Source of the DNA: Flavobacterium cerinum
GTDB lineage: Bacteria; Bacteroidota; Bacteroidia; Flavobacteriales; Flavobacteriaceae
Assembly: GCF_004028155.1 (NCBI RefSeq)
Contig: NZ_SBII01000002.1
Span: forward strand, 62,001 to 126,000
Direction of reading: 5' to 3'
DNA: 64,000 nt
In this document: positions 6,942 through 16,875 of the stretch, piece by piece
Numbering within the stretch: position 1 is the first letter of the stretch
How the letters are laid out: each line of letters starts with the position of its first letter
Notes under the pieces: model-generated
The model's database searches: none
Told to the model about the DNA's origin: nothing
What the model saw: the letters and a program-made list of their open reading frames with translations, nothing else
Made by a program: the position numbers and the translations under genes

Positions 6942-8612
6942 TTAGTTTCTTGCTTTCTTTTTACCAGATTTAGGTCCTACTTTAGACATTGCACATCTAA
7001 AACCGATGTAGTCTGTAGCCATATCTTGTGGGTAATATCTTCTTTGAGCAGGATCTAACCAGTAAGCTCTGTCTCTCCAAGAACCACCTTTGTAAACTCT
7101 AACATTGTCGTTTACTAATGTTGTTCTTTTTGAAGATTTGTCATACTGTCTAACCATGTTACCTAAACTATCTTTAGTTACAAGGTGTTTAGGAGAGTCA
7201 TACATTCTGTGCTCATCTTTCTCAGCGCCTTTTTCTTCTTCAGTACCACCAAAGTCATAATAACGAGTTGATTGTCTGTCACCATCTCTGTAGTTTCTGT
7301 TATCACTCTTAGTGTAGTTCTGTCTTAAGTAAGTATCATCAGTAGATATTTGCTCTTGAGATATTTGTCCAGGTAAGTTTCTGTATTGTATTTTACCGTT
7401 ACTTAGAGTATCATACTCAATGTTATCAGCAGTTACAATTTCAGCTCTTCCGTCTTCACCAATTTTGTTTTTCATGTATACGTTACCCCTGTAGTAGTTA
7501 AAGTCGTTAGACTCATCATCAACTATAGGACGGTAAACGTCAGCTACCCATTCTGCAACGTTACCTGCCATGTCATAAAGACCAAAGTCGTTTGGTGGGT
7601 AAGTTTTTGCCGGAGCTGTAATGTCAGCATTGTCATCAGACCATCCTGCAATTCCTCCGTAGTCACCTTTACCTTGTTTAAAGTTGGCAAGCTGATCACC
7701 TTTGCTTGTTCTTTTACCACTACGTGTGTAAGAACCTTTCCAAGGATATTTCTTGTCACCTCTATATAGGTTATACTCACGATTACCTACAAGTGCAACT
7801 GCAGCATATTCCCATTCAGCTTCTGTTGGAAGTCTGTATTCCGGAAGGATGATACCAGATGTTCTTTGAGCATAAACGTTAGTTGCTCCTTCTTTAGCAG
7901 CAAGTTTATTTCTTTGTCCTTTTAAAACAATTTCTTCATTACCGCCATAACTTTTAGTAGGGCTTTCTAAATAAGCCTCAGTACTGAAAGTTGTTTCAGC
8001 TGTTACGTCAACAACTTTAGCATCTCTTTTAAGGTAGCCTTCTTTCTCAAGTACTCCTTCATTTACACGGTCTGTTCTCCATTTACTGAATTCTACAGCC
8101 TGTATCCAGTTAACACCTACTACTGGGAAATTAGAATAAGCCGGATGTCTAAGGTAGTTATTGGTCATAGTTTCATTATAACCTAATGCACTTCTCCAAA
8201 CAAGAGTATCTGGCAAAGCTCCTACGTATATGTTTTTGTAGTTCTCTTCTGTTGGAGGGAAAACCCTCTTAAGCCAGTCAAGATACTCCATGTACATCAC
8301 ATTGGTAACTTCTGTTTCATCCATATAGAAAGACTGAACGTGCTGCTGCGTAGGAGTATTATTCCAATCGTGCATAACATCGTCCTGAACTCTACCCATA
8401 GTAAATGTTCCACCTTCCACTTCTACAAGACCCGGTGCTGCAGCTTGCTGCTTGTACTTGGAATTGTGTTGGAAGCCACCTTTTTTGTCGTTGATTTTCC
8501 AGCCCGTAGCCGTGGAATTACCATTAGACCCCTTTTTACTGCAAGCAGTAAAACCAAATGTTATCGCTAGAGCGAGTAACAATTTTAAAGCCGTGATTTT
8601 GTTAACTTTCAT
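6942..8612 (-). CDS. gldJ: Gliding motility lipoprotein GldJ
   Basis: 556-residue lipoprotein of the type IX secretion and gliding machinery. The N-terminus has a lipoprotein signal with lipobox FTAC, giving Cys24 as the acylation site. The body is a formylglycine-generating-enzyme-like (sulfatase-modifying factor) fold, with VEGGTFTMG, LPTEAEWEYAA, DMAGNVAEWVADVY, VYKGGSWRDRAYW and IGFRCAMSKVG in the order expected. In Flavobacterium johnsoniae, GldJ is needed for gliding and for stability of GldK-N. GldK is a paralogue with the same fold, but the position beside murF and opposite porU favours GldJ. The C-terminus is basic. Confidence 0.93.
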   Translation of the reverse strand: MKVNKITALKLLLALAITFGFTACSKKGSNGNSTATGWKINDKKGGFQHNSKYKQQAAAPGLVEVEGGTFTMGRVQDDVMHDWNNTPTQQHVQSFYMDETEVTNVMYMEYLDWLKRVFPPTEENYKNIYVGALPDTLVWRSALGYNETMTNNYLRHPAYSNFPVVGVNWIQAVEFSKWRTDRVNEGVLEKEGYLKRDAKVVDVTAETTFSTEAYLESPTKSYGGNEEIVLKGQRNKLAAKEGATNVYAQRTSGIILPEYRLPTEAEWEYAAVALVGNREYNLYRGDKKYPWKGSYTRSGKRTSKGDQLANFKQGKGDYGGIAGWSDDNADITAPAKTYPPNDFGLYDMAGNVAEWVADVYRPIVDDESNDFNYYRGNVYMKNKIGEDGRAEIVTADNIEYDTLSNGKIQYRNLPGQISQEQISTDDTYLRQNYTKSDNRNYRDGDRQSTRYYDFGGTEEEKGAEKDEHRMYDSPKHLVTKDSLGNMVRQYDKSSKRTTLVNDNVRVYKGGSWRDRAYWLDPAQRRYYPQDMATDYIGFRCAMSKVGPKSGKKKARN

Positions 8613-8814
8613 CTTTCAGTAGGTAAATAAATTTCGTGGCGCAATATAATAATTAACCGTTAAACCGCAACACGTTTTTAAAAATTTTAATAAAATTATA
8701 AAATAATGTTAAATGTGTCTTACTGTAACGGTGTATTTGAAGTAATATTGCATTTTGGTTCTTAAAAAAACTTTTGTATTCTTGTAATATATTGCGCGTA
8801 TCTGCGTTCTTTCA

Positions 8815-11800
8815 ATGATGAAAAACAGATTACTCTTTTTTGCTTTACTATTTACTTTTTTGTCTTTTGGACAACAAAAGGGAGAGATTCTTTTGAATTG
8901 GGTTGATAATGTGAAATCCAGTGTTGGAGATGTTGAGATTATTATTCCTCAGTTTCAGGCGCAATATATGGATTTTAACCCTACAAGCAAGGAGTTGCTG
9001 TTTTCTTATTCTTTTCCTGTTTCTACATTTATTAAGGAAAATTCACTTCAAATTACCAATATAGTATACGAAAGCATCACCCGTGAACAATTGAAGCAGC
9101 TTTCGGTTGCCAGATTGCCTATCGCCGTTAATGCTAAAATAAGTACAATGACTGCCAGAGGTGATATTTATGCGGTTATTTCGCTTTCTCCTATTGTTAA
9201 AGAAGGCAGCAGTTATAAAAGAGTAAAATCGTTTTCCTATTCTTATGCTTCCGGTGGAGCACCTATAACTGTAAAAGGGATTAACGATTTTGATGTGCTT
9301 TCAAATTCTGTGCTTGCTTCCGGCGAATGGCATCGTTTTTATGTTGAAAAGTCTGGTGTGTATAAAATCAGCCGTGCTTTTTTGCAGCAATTAGGCTTCA
9401 ATGTGAATGCTGATCCCCGTAATATTAAAATATATGGTAATGGAGGCAGAATGCTGCCGTTAAAAAATAGTATACCCTATCCTTCTGATCTCACTGAAAA
9501 TGCTATAACATTAATAGGTGAACAGGATGGTGTATTTGATGCAACAGATTATATTTTGTTTTATGCCGAGGGTGTTGATAACTGGAATGAAGAAAGCGGT
9601 ACACATTGTAATTTATATGCAGATCGTTCTTATTATTATATAACTTCACAAGGTAGTTCGGGAAAAAGAATAAGTACTATGGGCCAGCCGTCGGCACCTT
9701 CTACAGTTACTGTAACTTCTTTTGATGAATATCAGTATCATGAAAAAGACCTTATTAATATAGCAAGGCTGGGCAGGAAATGGCACGGTGAGGCTTTTAA
9801 TGTTAATAATACTCAGGATTTTGAGTTTGTAATTCCTGATGTTGAGCCTTCTCCGGCTACTATAACGGTTACAGGAGCAGGGATTGCTCTGGCATCAACT
9901 TCTATGGCTGTGGCGGTTAATGGACAGGCTTTAGGGGTGATGAACTTTACTAAGCCAGGGGAAACGAGTCTTGCTACTGAAGATATTGTAGAAGGGACTT
10001 ATACTCCTACAGGAAGTACATTAACTGTAAAGCTTACATATAACAATAATGGTGTGCCAGGATCTAATGCATGGCTGGATTATATTATTATAAAGGCAAA
10101 AAGAAAATTATTGGGTACGGGTAAGCAATTTAGATTTCAGTATAATGCTTCAGCTACTACAATGGGGGTTGCACAGTATATTGTAGGAAATGCTTCAGGA
10201 ATAAGTGAAGTGTGGGATATTACAGATCTTTATAATGTGTCTAAAGCTGTTAATACAGGTGCTCAGGCTCAGTTAGTGTTTAAGGCAGGACTTGGAGAGT
10301 TGAGGAAATATATTACGGTAGTGCCGTCGGATTATTATACACCTTTACGTGAAGCGCAGGCTCGTGTTGCAAATCAAAATATTAAAGGAACAATTTTTAA
10401 TAACTCAGCAGGACAATTTCAGGATATTGATTATTTGATCGTGACTCCTGCAAACCTTAGTTCTTCTGCAGAAAGGCTGGCTAATTTGCATCGCACACAG
10501 TCCGGACTTAATGTTAAGGTGATTAATCTGGAAAGCATATATAATGAGTTTTCTTCGGGAAAGCAAGATATAGCGGCGATACGTAATTTGGTTAAGTACA
10601 TCTATAATAATGCTACATCTGCGGATGCAAAAATTAAATATGTGAATCTTTTTGGGGACGCTTCTTTTGATTATAAAAACAGGATTCCCAACAATAATAA
10701 TATTGTTCCTGCAATGCAAGGGTATTTTGCGTTCTCTAAAATTACGGCAAAGGATTTAAATTATAGCACGGCTGTTACTTTTGTAACAGATGATTTCTAT
10801 GGGCTTATGGATCCTATTGAAGGGAATATGCAGATTTTGGATACATATGCAGAAGGGCTTGATGTAGCTGTTGGGAGGATGCTTGTGAATGATAAAAAGC
10901 GGGCGGATGAAATGGTTAATAAAGTAGTAGCGTATAAATCTGCCGATTCCTATGGAAGGTGGAGAAATGAATTCACAGTGCTTGTTGATGATCTTGATGG
11001 AAATGGCTCGACAGGATTTATACCACAAATGGATGCTATGACTATTTTGCTTAACGGAGCAAGACCTTTTGTGAACGTAAGGAAGTTTTATTCTGATGCT
11101 TATGTTCAGGAATCTTCGGCTGGTGGGCAGCGTTATCCACAGGCAAAAGAACAATTTTTAAGAGCTGTTAATTATGGCTCATTAGTTATTAACTATTTAG
11201 GGCATGGTGGTGAAGATGGTTTAGCGGGTGAGCGTCTTTATGAAAAGACCGATGCTGTTAATCTTAATAATAAAAATAAGTATCCGCTATTTATTACTGC
11301 GACTTGTGAGCTTACAAAGTTTGATAATCCTTATAGGCCAACGGTTGGAGAATATACGTATTGGAATCCAGCCGGCGGGGCAATATCAATGATAACAACA
11401 ACAAGAGCGCTTTATATTAGCGATGCGGAAACTTTTAATCCGCGAATTGTTTCAGAGTTATATGCGTATGGTAAGACGGAATTTCCAACCATGAGTGAGG
11501 CTTTACGTAGGTCAAAATTAGGTCAAAGTAAAAATTTAAGAATGATATGCTTAATAGGTGACCCTGCTTTAAAACTCGCGATCCCGAAGCCAGAAATACT
11601 ACTTACACATATTAATGATATTCCTATAGCAGATTTTACAGGTGCCCTAAATTCTCTTGCTTATGTTAAGCTTGGCGGGCGTGTTGTAAATGGTGGTGCT
11701 ACAATAACAAACTATAATGGGGAGTTAGAAGTTACCGTTTTTGATAAGCCAATAGATAGAATTACTTTGGGTAATGATGGTGTTACAGATGGTAATGGTG

Positions 11801-12684
11801 TTATTAAAACTAAGTTTAAAACATTGGGAGAAACCATATTTAGAGGTAATGCTTCAGTAACTAATGGTTTGTTTGAGTTTGGTTTTGTGGTTCCAAGGGA
11901 TATCCGTATTCCAATTGGAGAAGGGCGTGTGAGTTTTTATTCTAAAAAATCGAATGTGCTGGAAGATCAGCAGGGTTATAATACGATAGTGAAAATAGGA
12001 GGGATTAACCCAAATGCAGTAGCTGATAATATTGCGCCTACTGTGAAATTATATATGAATGATGAGTCGTTTGTCTCGGGAGGTATTACAAATGATTCTC
12101 CTATATTGCTTGCTTTTTTAGAAGATGAGCATGGTATTAATACAGCGAGCGGCATTGGACACGATATTATTGGTATTCTTGACGGAGATGAAAATAATCC
12201 GTTTATCTTAAATGATTATTATGAAACCGAACTTGATAATTACAAAAAAGGTACATTGCGCTTTCCTTTTAGTAATCTTGCAAAAGGTTTGCATACACTG
12301 ACTTTTAAAGCTTGGGATGTTTATAATAACCTTGTTACTGCCGAGATACAATTTGTAGTAGTGGGTGATGATGCGCTCCAGCTTGAGAAAGTATTGAATT
12401 ATCCTAATCCTTTTGTGAGTTATACTGAATTTTGGTTTACACATAACAGACCATTTGAGCCTTTGGATGTGCAGGTTCAGATATTTACTGTAACAGGTAA
12501 AGTGGTTAAAACAATTAACCAGTCGGTAACTACCGATGGGTTTCTGTGCCGTGATATAAAATGGGATGGAAAAGATGATTTTGGAGATCGTATCGGTAAG
12601 GGAGTTTATGTGTATAAACTCACTGTAAAGTCGACTACGACAAATAAAACCGCAGAAAAATACGAAAAACTTGTATTGCTGTAA
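8815..12684 (+). CDS. porU: Type IX secretion system sortase PorU
   Basis: Cell-surface cysteine protease that removes the C-terminal signal of T9SS cargo and attaches the proteins to the surface. 1289 residues with a signal peptide (1-19, ending SFGQQ). The peptidase C25 (gingipain-like) domain holds the catalytic pair: His797 in INYLGHGGEDG and Cys831 in FITATCELTKFDN. The C-terminus (about 1195-1289) is itself a T9SS sorting-type domain, starting LNYPNPF and ending KYEKLVLL, as is normal for PorU, which keeps its own CTD. Two ATGs occur at 8815 and 8818; either could be used. Divergent from gldJ across 202 bp and followed by porV. Confidence 0.95.
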   Translation: MMKNRLLFFALLFTFLSFGQQKGEILLNWVDNVKSSVGDVEIIIPQFQAQYMDFNPTSKELLFSYSFPVSTFIKENSLQITNIVYESITREQLKQLSVARLPIAVNAKISTMTARGDIYAVISLSPIVKEGSSYKRVKSFSYSYASGGAPITVKGINDFDVLSNSVLASGEWHRFYVEKSGVYKISRAFLQQLGFNVNADPRNIKIYGNGGRMLPLKNSIPYPSDLTENAITLIGEQDGVFDATDYILFYAEGVDNWNEESGTHCNLYADRSYYYITSQGSSGKRISTMGQPSAPSTVTVTSFDEYQYHEKDLINIARLGRKWHGEAFNVNNTQDFEFVIPDVEPSPATITVTGAGIALASTSMAVAVNGQALGVMNFTKPGETSLATEDIVEGTYTPTGSTLTVKLTYNNNGVPGSNAWLDYIIIKAKRKLLGTGKQFRFQYNASATTMGVAQYIVGNASGISEVWDITDLYNVSKAVNTGAQAQLVFKAGLGELRKYITVVPSDYYTPLREAQARVANQNIKGTIFNNSAGQFQDIDYLIVTPANLSSSAERLANLHRTQSGLNVKVINLESIYNEFSSGKQDIAAIRNLVKYIYNNATSADAKIKYVNLFGDASFDYKNRIPNNNNIVPAMQGYFAFSKITAKDLNYSTAVTFVTDDFYGLMDPIEGNMQILDTYAEGLDVAVGRMLVNDKKRADEMVNKVVAYKSADSYGRWRNEFTVLVDDLDGNGSTGFIPQMDAMTILLNGARPFVNVRKFYSDAYVQESSAGGQRYPQAKEQFLRAVNYGSLVINYLGHGGEDGLAGERLYEKTDAVNLNNKNKYPLFITATCELTKFDNPYRPTVGEYTYWNPAGGAISMITTTRALYISDAETFNPRIVSELYAYGKTEFPTMSEALRRSKLGQSKNLRMICLIGDPALKLAIPKPEILLTHINDIPIADFTGALNSLAYVKLGGRVVNGGATITNYNGELEVTVFDKPIDRITLGNDGVTDGNGVIKTKFKTLGETIFRGNASVTNGLFEFGFVVPRDIRIPIGEGRVSFYSKKSNVLEDQQGYNTIVKIGGINPNAVADNIAPTVKLYMNDESFVSGGITNDSPILLAFLEDEHGINTASGIGHDIIGILDGDENNPFILNDYYETELDNYKKGTLRFPFSNLAKGLHTLTFKAWDVYNNLVTAEIQFVVVGDDALQLEKVLNYPNPFVSYTEFWFTHNRPFEPLDVQVQIFTVTGKVVKTINQSVTTDGFLCRDIKWDGKDDFGDRIGKGVYVYKLTVKSTTTNKTAEKYEKLVLL

Positions 12685-12699
12685 AAAACATTATATTTG
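12671..12699 (+). promoter_or_regulatory. Promoter of porV
   Basis: TTG at 12671-12673, inside the porU 3' end, lies 18 bp before TATATTTG at 12692-12699. This is both elements of the Bacteroidota consensus (TTG, TAnnTTTG) at the right spacing. The predicted start is near 12706, 19 nt before the porV ATG, so porV can be transcribed apart from porU. Confidence 0.65.
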
Positions 12700-12724
12700 T
12701 GACCTTAAAATTTTCAAAAAAAGA

Positions 12725-13909
12725 ATGAAAAAGTTAATCTTGATTGCCCTTTGCCTTTTAGGAATACAATTGGCAAAAGCCCAAAATGAGCGTGTAATTA
12801 CTACAGGAGTTCCGTTTTTAACAATAGCCGCAGATGCAAGGGCAGCAGGTATGGGAGACCAGGGTGTCGCTACCTCTACCGACGTGTTTTCACAGCAGTG
12901 GAATCCGGCAAAATATGCTTTTGCGTTGAAAGAGCACGGACTGTCGTTTAGTTATACTCCTTATCTTACAGATATTGCTAATGATATATCGTTAGGTCAG
13001 GTTACTTATTACAATAGATTTAATGAAAGAAGTGCTTTTGCAGGTAGCCTTCGTTATTTTGGTTTAGGAGATATCGAATTAAGACAAACCGGGGATCCTA
13101 ATGAGATTCCTGTAACAAGATCTCCAAACGAGTTGGCGGTAGACCTTTCTTATTCGCTAAAATTAGATGAACAATTCTCTATGGCTATCGCCGGGCGTTA
13201 TATTCGTTCTAACTTAAAAATTCCTGAAGCAGCAGGTGGTGGAGATGCAAGTGCAGCAAGTACATTTGCTTTTGATATCGCAGCGTTTTATCAGTCTGAA
13301 GAGATTGCCTTCAATGATTTTAATGGTCGTTACAGATTGGGTATGAACTTACAGAACCTTGGTCCTAAGCTTAGTTATGACAATGATCCGGAATTAAGTT
13401 CGAACTTTCTTCCTGCTAACATGAGATTAGGTGGTGGTTTTGATTTTATCTTTGATGAATACAACAAACTTGCAGTTAACTTAGAACTTACAAAATTATT
13501 GGTTCCTACGCCTCAAAAGCTAACAGATAAGAACGGTGACGGTGTTGTCGATAATATTGACAGAGGAATTATCAATCAGGAGTATAACGATATTAACTGG
13601 ACATCGGGTATTTTTAAATCATTTGGAGATGCGCCTGATGGTTTCCGTGAAGAGTTAAAAGAACTTACCTACTCTGTAGGTGCGGAGTATACTTATCAGG
13701 ATGCTTTTGCTTTCCGTCTTGGATATTTTAATGAAGACAAAACAAAAGGAGCCCGTAAGTTTTTCTCTTTAGGAGCAGGATTTAGATATACGGTTGTTAA
13801 AATAGATGTTTCTTATTTATTCTCTGCTTCTCAGGTAAGAAATCCATTAGAAAACACACTGCGTTTCTCACTTACATTCAATTTTGGAGACGATTACGAC
13901 GAATATTAG
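12725..13909 (+). CDS. porV: Type IX secretion outer-membrane protein PorV (LptO)
   Basis: 394-residue outer-membrane beta-barrel that collects cargo from the T9SS translocon and passes it to PorU. Signal peptide 1-19 ends AKAQ. The N-terminal signature ADARAAGMGDQGVATSTDVFSQ, with QWNPAKYAF just after, and the repeated amphipathic strands through to the terminal LRFSLTFNFGDDYDEY are typical of PorV (long-chain fatty-acid transporter fold). An in-frame ATG at 12671 would put an unrelated 18-residue leader before the signal peptide and overlap porU and the promoter, so 12725 is chosen. A putative cdd gene often found next in flavobacteria is absent. Confidence 0.95.
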   Translation: MKKLILIALCLLGIQLAKAQNERVITTGVPFLTIAADARAAGMGDQGVATSTDVFSQQWNPAKYAFALKEHGLSFSYTPYLTDIANDISLGQVTYYNRFNERSAFAGSLRYFGLGDIELRQTGDPNEIPVTRSPNELAVDLSYSLKLDEQFSMAIAGRYIRSNLKIPEAAGGGDASAASTFAFDIAAFYQSEEIAFNDFNGRYRLGMNLQNLGPKLSYDNDPELSSNFLPANMRLGGGFDFIFDEYNKLAVNLELTKLLVPTPQKLTDKNGDGVVDNIDRGIINQEYNDINWTSGIFKSFGDAPDGFREELKELTYSVGAEYTYQDAFAFRLGYFNEDKTKGARKFFSLGAGFRYTVVKIDVSYLFSASQVRNPLENTLRFSLTFNFGDDYDEY

Positions 13910-13953
13910 TAGATATATAACAGGTCTTTTTTTAAAAGGAACTGGTTTAAGAT

Positions 13954-13993
13954 AAAAAGCAAAGGGGTTTTTCGAAATCCCTTTGCTTTTTTT
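13954..13993 (+). terminator. Terminator after porV
   Basis: AAAAAGCAAAGGG pairs with CCCTTTGCTTTTT around a short loop, followed by a T run. Confidence 0.85.
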
Positions 13994-14077
13994 GTGCGAT
14001 AATAACAAATGCCTTCGCAGTAGCTTAAAAAATAACAAAATACTTGGCCTAAATTTTTTAGTTATTGAAGGAAGTCT

Positions 14078-14085
14078 TATTTTTG
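14078..14085 (+). promoter_or_regulatory. -7 element of pdhA
   Basis: TATTTTTG matches TAnnTTTG. The predicted start is near 14092, giving a leader of about 77 nt. Confidence 0.5.
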
Positions 14086-14168
14086 CATTTCGCAAATTTG
14101 TGTGAGGAAACTTTTTGCGTTTTAAAAAACATTTTTTAAAAATCACATCAGCAACAATAATTTAGCAA

Positions 14169-15170
14169 ATGAAAGAAATAACAAAAGAGGTTTATCTGAA
14201 GTGGTATGAGGATATGCAGTTTTGGAGAAAATTTGAAGATAAACTAGCGGCTTTATACATTCAGCAAAAAGTTAGAGGTTTCCTTCACTTATATAATGGT
14301 CAGGAAGCAGTACTTGCAGGAGCATTACATGCAATGGATTTGTCTAAAGATAAAATGATTACTGCTTACCGTAACCACGTTCAGCCAATAGGTATGGGCG
14401 TAGACCCAAGAAGAATTATGGCAGAGCTTTTAGGTAAAGCTACAGGTACTTCTAAAGGTCTTGGGGGTTCTATGCATATTTTCTCTAAAGAACATGGCTT
14501 TTATGGTGGTCACGGAATTGTTGGAGCACAAATACCAGTAGGTGCCGGTATGGCATTTGCGGATAAATATTTTAATACCGGTGGTGTAACGTTAACTTAT
14601 TTTGGTGACGGTGCCGCACGTCAGGGATCACTTCATGAAGCATTCAACATGGCTATGCTGTGGAAACTTCCTGTTGTATTTATTGTAGAGAATAATGGTT
14701 ATGCAATGGGTACTTCGGTAGAACGTACTGCTAACCATACAGATATATGGAAACTGGGACTTGGTTATGAAATGCCATGCGGACCGGTAGACGGAATGAA
14801 TCCTATCAAAGTAGCAGAAGCAATGCATGAAGCTATGGATAGAGCAAGAAGAGGAGACGGTCCTACGTTCCTTGAAATGAAAACATACCGTTACAGAGGT
14901 CACTCAATGAGTGATGCTCAACACTACAGAACTAAAGAAGAGGTAGAAGAGTACAGAAAAATTGACCCTATTACCCAAATTCTTGATATCATTAAAGATA
15001 AGAACTATGCTACTGAAGCAGAAATTGAAGCTATGGATCAAAGGGTAAAAGACCTTGTTGACGAATGCGAAAAATTTGCTGAAGAGTCTCCATACCCTGA
15101 TGCAAACGTTATGTATGACGTTGTTTACGATCAGGAGAATTATCCATTTTTACCTCATAAACTACAATAA
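14169..15170 (+). CDS. pdhA: Pyruvate dehydrogenase E1 component, alpha subunit
   Basis: Thiamine-diphosphate-dependent decarboxylase subunit of the pyruvate dehydrogenase complex. 333 residues, normal for the alpha chain. The ThDP-binding motif runs from GDGAARQGSLHEAFNMA (about 141) to VVFIVENNGYAMGTS. The GGHGIVGAQIPVGAGMA segment and the phosphorylation-loop-like YRYRGHSMSDAQHYRTKEE region are also present. The gene is followed after 2 bp by E2 (pdhC), so they form an operon. E1-beta, needed for activity, is not in the window and must lie elsewhere. Confidence 0.95.
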   Translation: MKEITKEVYLKWYEDMQFWRKFEDKLAALYIQQKVRGFLHLYNGQEAVLAGALHAMDLSKDKMITAYRNHVQPIGMGVDPRRIMAELLGKATGTSKGLGGSMHIFSKEHGFYGGHGIVGAQIPVGAGMAFADKYFNTGGVTLTYFGDGAARQGSLHEAFNMAMLWKLPVVFIVENNGYAMGTSVERTANHTDIWKLGLGYEMPCGPVDGMNPIKVAEAMHEAMDRARRGDGPTFLEMKTYRYRGHSMSDAQHYRTKEEVEEYRKIDPITQILDIIKDKNYATEAEIEAMDQRVKDLVDECEKFAEESPYPDANVMYDVVYDQENYPFLPHKLQ

Positions 15171-15172
15171 CC

Positions 15173-16819
15173 ATGGCGAAAATTATTACAATGCCGCGAT
15201 TAAGCGACACCATGACCGAAGGTACTGTGGCTACGTGGCTTAAAAAAGTGGGTGATACGATTAAAGAAGGTGATATCCTTGCAGAAATCGAAACCGATAA
15301 AGCAACTATGGAATTTGAAGCTTTTGATGCAGGTGTGTTATTGCATATAGGTATTCATGAGGGAGAATCTGCTCCGGTAGATTCAGTTTTAGCTATTATT
15401 GGTAAAGAAGGAGAAGATATCTCTTCACTACTTAGCGGTAATGCTGCTCCGGCACAAGAAGCTAAAAAAGAAGAAGTAAAAGAATCTGCTGCAGAAACTA
15501 AAGTAGAAGAGAAAACAGTTGCTCCGGCTGCTGCTTCAGAATTGCCTAAAGGAGTTATCGTTGTTACTATGCCTCGTCTTAGTGATACCATGACCGAAGG
15601 TACTGTCGCTACATGGCTTAAAAAAGAAGGTGATGTAATTAAAGAAGGAGATATCCTAGCTGAAATTGAAACCGATAAAGCAACAATGGAGTTTGAATCA
15701 TTCAACGCCGGTACACTTCTTAAGATAGGTATACAGGAAGGACAATCTGCTCCTGTTGATAGTCTTCTTGCTATCATTGGCCCTGCGGGTACAGATGTTT
15801 CCGGGATTACTGGTAAAGAAGGAAGCGCTCCTGCTGCTGAAGCAAAAACTGACGCTCCTAAAGAAGATAAAAAAGAAGAGGCAGTAACTTCAAATGCTGA
15901 AGAAACTGTTTCTGCTAACGATGGTGGAAGAATATTTGCTTCGCCGCTTGCCCGTAAAATAGCTCAGGATAAAGGTGTAAGCCTTAACCAGGTTAAAGGA
16001 TCTGGTGAGAACGGACGTATCGTTAAAAAAGATATAGAAAATTATACACCACAGACAGCACAGGCACAACCTGCTGCTCCTGCTGTAGGTGCACCACAAG
16101 CTACTGCACAGGTAAAACCATTTGTTCCTGCCGGAGAGGTAAGTACAGAAGAAGTGAAAAACTCACAGATGCGTAAAACAATTGCGCGCCGTCTTGCCGA
16201 ATCTAAGTTTACTGCTCCTGAATACAGCCTTACTATAGAGCTGGATATGGATAATGCTATTGCTTCTAGAGGTGTTATTAATGCCGTTCCGGATACTAAA
16301 GTGTCGTTTAACGATTTAGTAGTTAAGGCATGTGCTATGGCCTTAAGAAAACATCCGCAGGTAAATACACAGTGGAAAGATGATGTAACTGTTTACAACC
16401 ATCATATAAGTATTGGTGTTGCTGTAGCTGTTGAAGAGGGACTTGTTGTACCGGTACTTAAGTTTACAGACAATATGAGTCTTTCTCAAATTGGTACTGC
16501 TGTAAAAGACCTTGCTGGTAAAGCAAAGAGCAAAAAACTATCTCCTGCTGATATGGAAGGAAGTACCTTTACGGTTTCTAACCTTGGTATGTTTGGTATT
16601 CAGGAATTCACTTCTATTATTAATCAGCCTAATTCTGCTATTCTTTCAGTAGGTGCTATTATACAAAAGCCAGTTGTAAAGAATAACCAGATAGTTGTAG
16701 GTAATGTAATGAAAGTTACACTAACGTGCGACCATAGAACAGTTGATGGCGCAACAGGAGCACAATTCCTGCAAACGCTTAAACAATATATTGAAAATCC
16801 AGTAACTATGCTGGCATAA
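15173..16819 (+). CDS. pdhC: Pyruvate dehydrogenase E2, dihydrolipoamide acetyltransferase
   Basis: Core acetyltransferase of the pyruvate dehydrogenase complex, 548 residues. Two lipoyl domains in tandem each carry ETDKATMEFE, with lipoyl lysines K43 and K169. They are joined by Ala/Glu/Lys-rich linkers (about 85-125 and 210-245). An E3/E1-binding domain follows (FASPLARKIAQDKGVSLNQV, GSGENGRIVKKDIENY). After an Ala/Pro linker comes the catalytic domain (about 320-548), which ends in DHRTVDGATGAQFL with catalytic His521 and Asp525. The two lipoyl domains are near-identical at their cores, which suggests duplication. Acts in the cytoplasm with PdhA. Confidence 0.96.
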   Translation: MAKIITMPRLSDTMTEGTVATWLKKVGDTIKEGDILAEIETDKATMEFEAFDAGVLLHIGIHEGESAPVDSVLAIIGKEGEDISSLLSGNAAPAQEAKKEEVKESAAETKVEEKTVAPAAASELPKGVIVVTMPRLSDTMTEGTVATWLKKEGDVIKEGDILAEIETDKATMEFESFNAGTLLKIGIQEGQSAPVDSLLAIIGPAGTDVSGITGKEGSAPAAEAKTDAPKEDKKEEAVTSNAEETVSANDGGRIFASPLARKIAQDKGVSLNQVKGSGENGRIVKKDIENYTPQTAQAQPAAPAVGAPQATAQVKPFVPAGEVSTEEVKNSQMRKTIARRLAESKFTAPEYSLTIELDMDNAIASRGVINAVPDTKVSFNDLVVKACAMALRKHPQVNTQWKDDVTVYNHHISIGVAVAVEEGLVVPVLKFTDNMSLSQIGTAVKDLAGKAKSKKLSPADMEGSTFTVSNLGMFGIQEFTSIINQPNSAILSVGAIIQKPVVKNNQIVVGNVMKVTLTCDHRTVDGATGAQFLQTLKQYIENPVTMLA

Positions 16820-16842
16820 TTGCCCTTATAGTTTGGTAAATA

Positions 16843-16875
16843 AATACCCGTCCTGATGATTTCAGGGCGGGTATT
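16843..16875 (+). terminator. Terminator after pdhC
   Basis: A 14-bp stem (AATACCCGTCCTGA with TCAGGGCGGGTATT, one G-T pair) and a 4-base loop. The T tract is short. Confidence 0.7.

Noticed and set aside
10405..11154. Two minus-strand frames of 104 and 132 codons within porU
   Set aside because: They are antisense to a complete porU frame, rich in Ile, Cys and His as expected for shadows, and have no promoter.
15173..15800. Direct repeat in pdhC taken as a mobile or repeat element
   Set aside because: It is the normal duplication of lipoyl domains in E2 proteins.
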